Positions 1-6,087 of a stretch of 27,581 nt of DNA are shown here, piece by piece. Below the pieces are notes generated by a model. The model was not told the DNA's origin. It saw nothing but the letters and a program-made list of their open reading frames with translations, and searched no databases. Origin of the DNA: Gemmatimonadota bacterium (lineage in GTDB: Bacteria; Gemmatimonadota; Gemmatimonadetes; Gemmatimonadales; GWC2-71-9); assembly GCA_003221085.1 (NCBI GenBank), contig QHUD01000123.1, forward strand, positions 1 through 27,581. Reading direction: 5' to 3'. Position 1 is the first letter of the stretch; each line of letters begins with the position of its first letter. The translations under genes were made by a program, and so were the position numbers.

Positions 1-834
1 GCGCCGAAAATCTCGGTTTACGACGAGCGAAACATCGAACGCGTTACGGCGGACGCGCCGGCCAACGGCTACACGTTCCTGCTGATGCCAGCCTTTTCCG
101 AGGTACATCTGGCGTACGGAAAAGACGCGCCCCACTTCAGGAACCTCTTCGCGCATCCGATCATCGGTTGGGTCACCGGTATCCACCTGAATGACCTGGG
201 CAAGGAGAAGCCCAAGGTGTTCAACGGGAAGACGGGCGAGGTCTTCGCCGACAAGGCGCTCGCCTGCCACGTGGCGCTCCCCGCCGGGAAGACGGCGGAC
301 GTGGAGATCGTGAACATCTTCGAGCGCTCCGAGCGTCCGGATATCCGCTTCGAGGCAGACGGCTTTGGGCCCATCACCGACTGCTGGATCGACGGCAGGA
401 AAACCAACTTCGCCCGGTGGTTGACGGACGCCAAGGTGGATACGCAACTGCCGCTGATCGCCGACTACAACGGCGCGCTGATCAACGTCAGCATCCAGGC
501 GGTGGACGCCGACGCCGGCACGGTCTCGCTGTACGCACCGGTGTTCCAGGACCGGACGTACCGTCTGGCCAGGGCGATGCCGGACTATGTGCGGGGCTTC
601 AAGGCCGTCACCGCGGGCCCGACCCACGACGTCGCCTTCGCCTGCAACTGCACCCTTAACTACGTCTACGGCAAGCTCGACGGAGCGCGGGTGGGTCTGC
701 CGGGGCCGTTCACGTTCGGCGAGATCGCATATCAGTTGCTCAATCAGACAATGGTCTACTGCGACGTGGTCGACGCAGGCGTGCCGCACGAGGGAGGGCG
801 GTACTTCGCCGAGCAGATGGCCGGCGCGCATTGA
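1..834 (+). CDS. Conserved hypothetical protein, C-terminal 277 residues (possibly DUF6976)
   Basis: The frame is open from base 1 to a TGA at 832-834, so this is the 3' part of a gene that starts left of the window. An internal ATG lies at 85, but the upstream codons read like the same protein (APKISVYDERNIERV), so 85 is not taken as the start. The C-terminal part has a conserved-looking Cys pair (CNCTLNYVYG) followed by TFGEIAYQLLNQT. From memory this resembles an uncharacterised family (DUF6976), but that could not be checked. No membrane segment or signal is visible in the part present. A Cache-domain secreted protein follows 86 nt downstream on the same strand, so the two may be co-transcribed. 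No function is proposed. Confidence 0.7.
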   Translation, partial: APKISVYDERNIERVTADAPANGYTFLLMPAFSEVHLAYGKDAPHFRNLFAHPIIGWVTGIHLNDLGKEKPKVFNGKTGEVFADKALACHVALPAGKTADVEIVNIFERSERPDIRFEADGFGPITDCWIDGRKTNFARWLTDAKVDTQLPLIADYNGALINVSIQAVDADAGTVSLYAPVFQDRTYRLARAMPDYVRGFKAVTAGPTHDVAFACNCTLNYVYGKLDGARVGLPGPFTFGEIAYQLLNQTMVYCDVVDAGVPHEGGRYFAEQMAGAH

Positions 835-845
835 GCCCTGACACA

Positions 846-873
846 GCGCCGCTCTCAGCATCGAGGGCGGCGC
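846..873 (+). terminator. Strong hairpin between the first two genes
   Basis: Arms 846-856 and 863-873 (GCGCCGCTCTC / GAGGGCGGCGC) pair over 11 bp with a single G-U wobble around a 6-nt loop. There is no following T-run, so it is not a classical intrinsic terminator. It may attenuate or process the transcript between the upstream gene and the Cache gene, whose ATG lies about 48 nt downstream. Confidence 0.4.
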
Positions 874-920
874 CTCACCTTGCTGACGGCTGTGACCGTC
901 AATCGTCGGACGGAGGACGT

Positions 921-1430
921 ATGAAAGGCACCAAGATCCCCGTCTTTCTGGCCGCGGCTCTTCCTATCGTCACCCTGTTCAGGGTCGCCGCGGGGCAGGA
1001 AAGCGCAACCGCGCAGGAAATCGTCGGGAAGGTAAGGAAAGCGGCCAGCACCGTGTCCAAGACAGGCGACTTGACGCCGTTTAAACAGAAGCACGCGCCG
1101 TGGGTGTGGAAAGATACCTATGTCTTCGTCGTGGACTGCGACAAGAAGCTTATTGTGGCTCACCCGATCAAGCCGGAGCTCGTGGGCCAAGACTACGCGT
1201 CGCTGAAGGACACGAAGGGGAAGAACGTCTTCCCGGAAGGCTGGTGCGATGCAGCGAAAAAGCCTGCGGGCGTTTGGGTCGAGTATTGGTGGCCGAAGCC
1301 CGGCCAGACAGACGGCTCTCGCAAGCTCAGTTATAGCTTGGCTGCCAAAGGAACTCCGTACGTGGTGGGTGCTGGGATCTATGACGACAAGGCGACCATC
1401 GCGGACCTGTCGAAGCTGAGCGGCAAGTAA
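921..1430 (+). CDS. Secreted single-Cache domain protein
   Basis: The protein has 169 residues. The start is ATG 921, chosen because GGAGG lies at 912-916; the frame could open earlier at a TTG (831), but that start overlaps the upstream stop and would bury the signal peptide. Residues 1-25 form a typical signal peptide (KGTK, then a hydrophobic stretch ending VAAGQ). The rest (about 30-165) reads as a single Cache (sCache_2-type) sensor fold: a helix with KVRKAASTVSK, then YVFVVDCDKKLIVAHP, the segment around GQDYASLKD, WVEYWWPKPG, and the closing strand PYVVGAGIYDD. Such domains bind small molecules in the periplasm, normally as the sensor part of chemoreceptors or kinases. Here there is no transmembrane anchor or output domain, so it is probably a free periplasmic ligand-binding protein. 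The partner is not identifiable. Confidence 0.85.
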   Translation: MKGTKIPVFLAAALPIVTLFRVAAGQESATAQEIVGKVRKAASTVSKTGDLTPFKQKHAPWVWKDTYVFVVDCDKKLIVAHPIKPELVGQDYASLKDTKGKNVFPEGWCDAAKKPAGVWVEYWWPKPGQTDGSRKLSYSLAAKGTPYVVGAGIYDDKATIADLSKLSGK

Positions 1431-1649
1431 CCGGCGACCTTCCCCCAACGCGGTCCCAAGCCTTCATCCAGGCGGCGCTGCCTGTGTGAGCCGGATACCG
1501 TATTGCGTCGCCAATTCATAGCGGCGTCCGTGCACCGTTCCTTCGCCGTTGATGTGGAACGGGGCGACACGGCGCAGAGTGGCGTAGGATTTGCCGTACG
1601 GGCGGCGTAATGGTGTTGCGTACTCGGTTCCCGTTTCGGAGCACCGCTC

Positions 1650-2903
1650 ATGAAACCGCTCACCTCCCTTCGTCTCGCCGTCGCCGTCGTGCTTGGCGCC
1701 TGTCACAGCGTAACCGACCCGTCGCGACCTGCGTTGCTCGTGGCCAACCTCGCAGGCGCGCCTCCAATCACCCTGACCGTCCTCGGGACGTTGGGCCCCG
1801 GGCCCGGCTTCTGCCTGTTCCCCAGCAGTGAGCCCCTCGACATCAACGAACGCGGGCTCGTCGTCGGTTGGAGCGACTCGGCCTGCATTGTCCGTGGCTT
1901 CATGTGGGAGAACGGCACGATGACCAGCCTCGGTACCTTCGGCCCGGTGGCGGTGAACAATCACGACCAGATTGTCGGTGACCGTATCGATCCGAAGGTC
2001 CCCTTCCCCTTCAGCCCGACCCGCGGCTTCCTGCTCGACCACGGGACAATGACTGACCTCGGGACCCTCGGCGGAGAGGTGAGTCAAGTCGCCGGGGTGA
2101 ACGACCACGGCCAGATCGTGGGCCAAAGCAGCACCGCCGCAGGAGCGTTCCACGCCTTCCTCTGGGAAGGTGGCACGATGACCGACCTCGGGACGCTCGG
2201 TGGGAACGTCAGTGAAGCTGTGGCAGTGAACGACCGCGGCCAGGTTGTCGGCAACAGCGCCACGGCGACCGGTGCAGGCCACGCGTTCCTGTGGCAGGAT
2301 GGCACGATGACCGACCTCGGAACCCTGGGCGGAGACGCAGCTCGGGTCAGCGCCGTGAACGACCATGGCCAGGTGGTAGGGATAAGCACCACGGCGACCG
2401 GCGAGACCCGCGCCTTCTTGTGGCAGGACGGTGCCATGACCGACCTCGGGACGCTCGGTGGACGCTCGAGCGACGCACACACGGTAAACAAACATGGCCA
2501 AATCGCCGGGCTGAGCGACACGCCTTCGGGCGAGACTCACGTCTTCTTGTGGCAAGGCGGCACGATGAGCGATCTCGGGAGACCGGGGCCGCCCCAATGG
2601 TCCTTCTCGGGCACCCTCAAAATGAATGACCGCGGCCAGATCGTGGGGACGCTGCGATTCGCGGCGAGTCTTCAGGGGGGGAATTGCTTCCTGTGGCAGG
2701 CAGGTACGATCACCCAGCTCCCTGGGCAGCCAGGCGTGACCGTCGCGCTGAACAATCACAACCAGATTGTCGGCTGGTCGTACTATTTCTCTGACCCGTT
2801 CCGGAACGCAGTGCTCTGGACCGTCGGGCAGCCCGATGACCAAAACGAGCAGGTCGCCGAGGGCCCGGGCGATCTCTCGGATTCTATGGTGGGGGGCTCA
2901 TAA
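1650..2903 (+). CDS. HAF-repeat lipoprotein
   Basis: The protein has 417 residues, with ATG 1650 preceded by GGAG at 1638-1641. The N-terminus is a lipoprotein signal with lipobox LGAC, so Cys18 should be lipidated after cleavage by signal peptidase II. The body is made of about 43-residue repeats with the pattern HAFLW..G.MTDLGTLGG......AVNDHGQIVG, recognisable as the 'extracellular repeat, HAF family' type. The repeats are most regular at about residues 91-305 and degenerate towards both ends. HAF-repeat proteins are common in Acidobacteria, Gemmatimonadota and Proteobacteria and have no settled function; a beta-propeller-like surface protein is plausible. The last codon abuts the stop of the convergent protease gene, and no terminator is visible between them. 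Confidence 0.85.
   Translation: MKPLTSLRLAVAVVLGACHSVTDPSRPALLVANLAGAPPITLTVLGTLGPGPGFCLFPSSEPLDINERGLVVGWSDSACIVRGFMWENGTMTSLGTFGPVAVNNHDQIVGDRIDPKVPFPFSPTRGFLLDHGTMTDLGTLGGEVSQVAGVNDHGQIVGQSSTAAGAFHAFLWEGGTMTDLGTLGGNVSEAVAVNDRGQVVGNSATATGAGHAFLWQDGTMTDLGTLGGDAARVSAVNDHGQVVGISTTATGETRAFLWQDGAMTDLGTLGGRSSDAHTVNKHGQIAGLSDTPSGETHVFLWQGGTMSDLGRPGPPQWSFSGTLKMNDRGQIVGTLRFAASLQGGNCFLWQAGTITQLPGQPGVTVALNNHNQIVGWSYYFSDPFRNAVLWTVGQPDDQNEQVAEGPGDLSDSMVGGS
1920..2564 (+). repeat. Five tandem 129-bp coding repeats
   Basis: The ATG of the motif ATGACC/TGACCTCGG recurs at 1920, 2049, 2178, 2307, 2436 and 2565, exactly 129 bp apart each time. This gives five in-register 43-codon units inside the HAF lipoprotein gene. 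The three units from 2178 to 2564 are most alike; the first is the most diverged. The constant spacing indicates expansion by duplication of whole units. Confidence 0.85.
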
Positions 2904-3710
2904 GACAAAAAGACGCCGACGTCTCATGGTTGCCAGGAAGTAGCCGGCGCAGATCCACAGGAGGGCGACCGTCAGCCACGCCACGAAGGAAGCGCGCAGG
3001 CCAAAGGTGCTCGTGGCGCCCAGCAGGACCGATGGGACGATGTCCTTCGCATTGTTCACTGCCGAGTGCAGCAGCATGACGAGCAGCAGGCTCCCGTTGG
3101 TGCGCGCATACAGCCACGCCATGGCCACGGACAGCGCGGTCACCTGTACAACGAAGACGAAAAATGACTGTCCGTACGTATCGACTTCCGGAATGAAGAA
3201 CTGCGGCAGGTGCCAGCATGCCCAGACGAGCCCGAGCAGGATACTCGCGCGCGCGAGTCCGAAGCGTGCCGCCAGTCGGGGGAGCGCATAGCCGCGCCAG
3301 CCGATCTCTTCGCCCGCCTGGAACGGCGTCGAAAAGGCGATTGCCGCCGGGATGAGGTACCATGCCTCGCCGCCAAAGCGCGGCCACGCGCCCGTGGTGG
3401 CGCGATGGATGAGCGCCGCGGTGAGCTTGATGGCGGGAATGTACCCAACGGCGAACAGGTACCAGCGTGCACCCACGCGCCAGCGGAGTATCCGAGCAAG
3501 CAGGGCCCCTATGCCTTCTCCGCCCTCGGCGCGGGCGGTGAGCCAGAGCGCTACCAGGGAAGGAGCGAAGGCTCCGAGCAGCAGCAACCCGGCGCCGAGT
3601 GGCGAGCGCGCGGGGATCCCCGCTGCCGCGACCGCGATGAAGCAAGCCCACATGACGGCGTACGTCAGCACGAAGAACGTGAAGAGGGGCCGCCGCCGCC
3701 AAGGTCTCAG
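2898..3710 (-). CDS. CPBP family intramembrane metalloprotease
   Basis: This is a hydrophobic protein of 270 residues if it starts at CTG 3710-3708, or 257 from GTG 3671. Family motifs are all present: EEIGWRGYALPRL (paired Glu plus Arg), WACWHLPQFF (His) and LLHSAVN (His/Asn). These are the CAAX-protease/bacteriocin-processing (Abi) motifs that line an intramembrane active site. CTG is preferred because the frame upstream of GTG 3671 continues with a family-like N-terminus (RPWRRRPLFTFFVLTYAVMW), the GTG sits inside the first membrane helix, and AAGGGA (3717-3722 read on the - strand) lies 6 nt before the CTG. No ATG, GTG or TTG exists further upstream in the usable stretch. The CTG overlaps the stop of the glycosyltransferase gene (CTGA), implying translational coupling. 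The substrate is unknown. Confidence 0.85.
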   Translation of the reverse strand: MRPWRRRPLFTFFVLTYAVMWACFIAVAAAGIPARSPLGAGLLLLGAFAPSLVALWLTARAEGGEGIGALLARILRWRVGARWYLFAVGYIPAIKLTAALIHRATTGAWPRFGGEAWYLIPAAIAFSTPFQAGEEIGWRGYALPRLAARFGLARASILLGLVWACWHLPQFFIPEVDTYGQSFFVFVVQVTALSVAMAWLYARTNGSLLLVMLLHSAVNNAKDIVPSVLLGATSTFGLRASFVAWLTVALLWICAGYFLATMRRRRLFVL

Positions 3711-4627
3711 ATGGGATCCCTTCTCGCCAGCGTCCAGCGTCCGAATGAAAACAGCCGTCGTCGCCGCGCCACCGGGCGGCGTGAGGACGCGAAGATCATT
3801 TCAAAATGGTCCAGGACGCGGTCTACATCGAAGAACTCATTAGGCCTGTTGTGGTGGAAGTAGGGCTCGGCCATACATTGGCGATACAGCGCATCGCTCT
3901 CGTCGAGCTCGATGATCCTTTCAATCAGCGCGTCTTCGTCTTGGAAATCGAAGTAATTCAAGAAGCTCTTCGAGTTGAATTCGCGCTGGATCAAGGGATT
4001 GCCCCAGTAAATCGGCAGGCACCGCGCCGCCATCGCCTCGACGAGCTTTTCAGTCGTATATCCCGGAAGTGAGGCATTTTCGAAGGCGATATTGAACTTG
4101 TACTGTTTCAAGAACTGGATCTTGCCCAACGGCCCCCCCGGTACCTGGTACCCGATATTGTTGAACGCGCGACCGCCGGCATCGACTTTCTTGTAGCGGC
4201 TGAGGCGGTGAAAGAAGGCGTTCCGTTTGCGGGTGGTTCTCGGGTGACGCGTGTTGCTGGCAATGAAGCAGCAGAACTGAGTCTTCGTCGCCATGATCGC
4301 GTCGACGTCATCGTCTTGTCTCACGAGCAGGTCCGGAGCGTAGTAAAAGGCGTAGAGCGGCCAGCGCAGGTGACGTGGATCGTCCACGTAGTGACACGTC
4401 AGCGCGTAATCACACGTCGAGAAGTCCGGGCGGTGCGATTCGCCTGTGAAAAAAATGCGGGTGCAGGAATGCAGCCGGTGATGGTCTCCGAAGCTGGAAT
4501 AGATCACGAAATCCGGCCGGTCGTGAAGCTCCACGGCATATCGCGTTTTCAACAGGTTGTAAATCCGATTGTCGTCCTTGCGGAACCCGGGCCAGAAATC
4601 GCAGAAATCGATGCGGATGGTCTTCAT
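3707..4627 (-). CDS. Glycosyltransferase family 10 (fucosyltransferase-like)
   Basis: The protein has 306 residues, starting at ATG 4627-4625 with MKTIRIDFCDFW. The C-terminal half carries the GT10 signature: FNIAFENASLPGYTTEKL (E183 to K194) followed by AMAARCLPIYWGNP and FNSKSFLNYFDF. This closely follows the pattern of Helicobacter-type alpha-1,3/1,4-fucosyltransferases, which transfer fucose from GDP-fucose to GlcNAc-containing acceptors. There is no signal peptide; a basic C-terminal tail (RRPVARRRRLFSFGRW) could hold it at the membrane face. The frame stays open far upstream of this ATG, but that part has no family similarity and is antisense to the response regulator. The start overlaps the stop of an upstream frame (ATGA), and the end overlaps the CTG of the protease, so the three frames look like one coupled unit. 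The acceptor glycan is unknown. Confidence 0.88.
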   Translation of the reverse strand: MKTIRIDFCDFWPGFRKDDNRIYNLLKTRYAVELHDRPDFVIYSSFGDHHRLHSCTRIFFTGESHRPDFSTCDYALTCHYVDDPRHLRWPLYAFYYAPDLLVRQDDDVDAIMATKTQFCCFIASNTRHPRTTRKRNAFFHRLSRYKKVDAGGRAFNNIGYQVPGGPLGKIQFLKQYKFNIAFENASLPGYTTEKLVEAMAARCLPIYWGNPLIQREFNSKSFLNYFDFQDEDALIERIIELDESDALYRQCMAEPYFHHNRPNEFFDVDRVLDHFEMIFASSRRPVARRRRLFSFGRWTLARRDPI

Positions 4628-4930
4628 GGAAGGGTGAAATGGAACGTGGCCCCCACGTTCACACGGGCTTCGCTCTTCAAGTCGGGCGTCAAGACGAGGT
4701 AGAGGCCGGGCGCCCCCTCGAACGGCAGGCGGAAGTCGGGCTGTTTCACAGTGGACGGCACGGGGGCAAAGTATGCGATGCTGCGGGCACGCAGCACCAG
4801 GCTGGTCTTGAGGCAGCAGGGTATAAGGGCGACGCACTGGGCGCCCAGGCACGCTTGATGCAAATCGGTGTGCAGTATAGGCAGTCGGGAATCCCGGCCG
4901 GCGCAGCCGACCCTGCGCCCATCCAACAGG
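4624..4930 (-). pseudogene. C-terminal remnant of an unrecognised gene
   Basis: A - strand frame ends at TGA 4626-4624, overlapping the ATG of the GT10 gene as ATGA. Its last 35 or so residues (around FRLPFEGAPGLYLVLTPD and ARVNVGATFHFTLP) have the alternating hydrophobic pattern of a genuine beta-rich C-terminus, unlike the low-complexity shadow residues further upstream. Upstream of about 4930 the frame is merely antisense to the response regulator, so the 5' part seems lost. The family was not recognised; an outer-membrane-type beta protein is possible. The left limit is secure, the right limit approximate. Confidence 0.4.
4855..4881 (+). promoter_or_regulatory. Possible sigma-70-type promoter of the response regulator
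   Basis: TTGATG (4855-4860) and TATAGG (4876-4881) are separated by 15 nt, shorter than ideal, in otherwise GC-rich DNA. They lie about 55 nt ahead of the GTG at 4934. This is a weak motif match only. Confidence 0.25.
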
Positions 4931-4933
4931 GAA

Positions 4934-5398
4934 GTGCCGACAACGCTCTCGATCCTTGTTGTCGAAGACCACCCCGCGATCCGCGAGGCGATCGCCCGGT
5001 CGTTGGCCCGGCGGGGGTGCCGCGTCATGACGGCGACGAACGGGGTGGAAGGACTCGAGGCCGTCCGGGCGCAGCGGTTCGACGCTGTCATCACGGATCT
5101 GAACATGCCGGAGCGTGGGGGGTTGTGGCTGTGGGAGCACGCGCTCGCAGTCCGGCCGGAGCTCCGCGGCCGGTTCGTGTTGATCAGCTCGGAAGCGCGC
5201 CCGGGCGAGCAAAGCATGGGACTGTTCCTCGAGTCGGAGCATTTTGTCGTCAAGCCGTTCTCGCTGGAGGGTCTCCTAGACCAGGCCGAGGAGATCGGAC
5301 GCCGGGCCCCCGACCACACCGGCGTGCTCCCCCCTATGCCCGGACAGGTCCAGCCCGGTTTTCAAGACAACCACCAGGGCGAGCGGGATGAGGGGTGA
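4934..5398 (+). CDS. Single-domain response regulator (REC) with run-on tail
   Basis: The protein has 154 residues from GTG 4934, with AGGGA just upstream. Residues 4-125 form a complete receiver domain: acidic pair in VVEDHP, phospho-acceptor D55 in VITDLNMP, the Ser switch position in LISSE, and K107 in VVKPF. There is no output domain, so it would act as a phosphorelay intermediate or by protein contact. After about residue 125 (IGRRAP) the sequence becomes Pro/Gly/Gln-rich and is exactly antisense to the conserved C-terminus of a DUF6498-like gene on the other strand. The last 30 residues are therefore probably run-on coding beyond a recombination junction. The receiver itself looks intact. 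The nearest kinase genes are the hybrid kinases downstream. Confidence 0.8.
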   Translation: MPTTLSILVVEDHPAIREAIARSLARRGCRVMTATNGVEGLEAVRAQRFDAVITDLNMPERGGLWLWEHALAVRPELRGRFVLISSEARPGEQSMGLFLESEHFVVKPFSLEGLLDQAEEIGRRAPDHTGVLPPMPGQVQPGFQDNHQGERDEG

Positions 5399-5476
5399 GC
5401 CGAGCTTGGTGACGAGGAAGCCACCGACCAGGATCACGACGTGCAGCACCATGACCCGACCGTAGGGACGAAACAT
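5276..5476 (-). pseudogene. C-terminal fragment of a DUF6498-like membrane protein
   Basis: From ATG 5476 the - strand reads MFRPYGRVMVLHV, then a hydrophobic stretch with GGFLV and GSPLIPLALVVVLKTGLDL, then an Arg/His-rich end. This matches the last two membrane segments of DUF6498-type proteins as I recall them; complete members are several times longer. No continuation is found upstream in any frame, so the N-terminal part is missing. The end overlaps the tail of the + strand response regulator. Confidence 0.5.
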
Positions 5477-5597
5477 CAGCGCCGGCACTGGAGAAAGCGC
5501 TCGGCGACGGGTGACGTCACGGCGCCACGACGATGCCACGCCGCCGGCACGCCGCCAAGGGCTTGCCTGCCGGACCGGCGGGGAGGATCTTGGCGGC

Positions 5598-6017
5598 GTG
5601 AGCGACGTGACCAAGGACTTCGTCGTGGTGGGCATCTCCGGCAGCCCGTCCACCACGTCCAAGTCGCGCCTCCTGGTGGAATACGCCCTGGGTCGGCTCG
5701 CGGCGCGCGGCGCCACGATTCAGCTGGTGGACCTCGCGGCGCTCCCCGCCGAGCCGCTGCTCGGTCGGGGAACCGGTCCCGAGGTCACGAGGGCGCTCGA
5801 GGCGGCGACCCGCGCGCAGATCATCGTCGCCGGCACGCCGGTGTACCGGGCCACGTACAATCCCCCGAGGCACATGAGCAAGCCGACCACGTGGCGTGCG
5901 GCGAGGTGCTCCCGGTCGCCGACGACGCCGATGATCACCAGCAACAGCGTGGTTGCGACGTTCGCGACTTCGCTGCCTGGCCCCGCCATCTTGCGGACCG
6001 AACGGTCTGTATTGTAG
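5598..6017 (+). pseudogene. Truncated NADPH-dependent FMN reductase (SsuE/MsuE-like)
   Basis: From GTG 5598, with GGGGAGG at 5580-5586, the frame encodes a flavodoxin-like start: VVVGISGSPSTTSKSRLL (phosphate-binding loop), a helix, and then IIVAGTPVYRATY. This is the N-terminal half of an SsuE-type flavin reductase, which supplies FMNH2 to monooxygenases. After the TPVY motif (about base 5858) similarity stops abruptly, and the remaining 52 codons are Ser/Thr/Arg-rich with no recognisable fold. Normal members have about 180 residues with a second half containing the dimer helices, absent here. The DNA after the break instead reads as a hydrophobic segment on the other strand. The gene is most likely broken by a deletion or insertion junction. 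Confidence 0.6.
5862..5989 (-). pseudogene. Short membrane-protein fragment, possibly DMT/EamA transporter C-terminus
   Basis: On the - strand this stretch encodes two hydrophobic helices separated by a charged turn (VATTLLLVIIGVV - GDREHLAARHV - VGLLMCLGGLYV). That layout is like the last two helices of EamA-type drug/metabolite transporters, where a GE.LT turn is usual. It starts and stops at the junctions with the FMN-reductase fragment and the kinase leader. It is too short for firm assignment. Confidence 0.3.
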
Positions 6018-6020
6018 ATA
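5991..6020 (+). promoter_or_regulatory. Possible promoter of the MHYT kinase operon
   Basis: TTGCGG (5991-5996) is followed after 18 nt by TAGATA (6015-6020), within a locally AT-richer patch about 70 nt ahead of the kinase start. This is a modest match to sigma-70 elements. Confidence 0.25.
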
Positions 6021-6087
6021 GAGCCCCGACTCTCGGCCCGTCCAGTCAGGCGGCATGCCTGGAGGCGTAAATCGCGGGAGGTACTGG

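Noticed and set aside
1464..2843. Long - strand open frame (459 codons) across the HAF gene
   Set aside because: It is the antisense of the repeat gene in a GC-rich context and its 'repeats' only mirror the HAF units. The part outside the gene (1464-1650) was not recognisable as any family.
3707..5242. GT10 as a 511-residue protein starting at 5242
   Set aside because: The N-terminal 205 residues are Pro/Arg-rich, antisense to the response regulator, and outside the family; MKTIRIDF at 4627 is the natural start.
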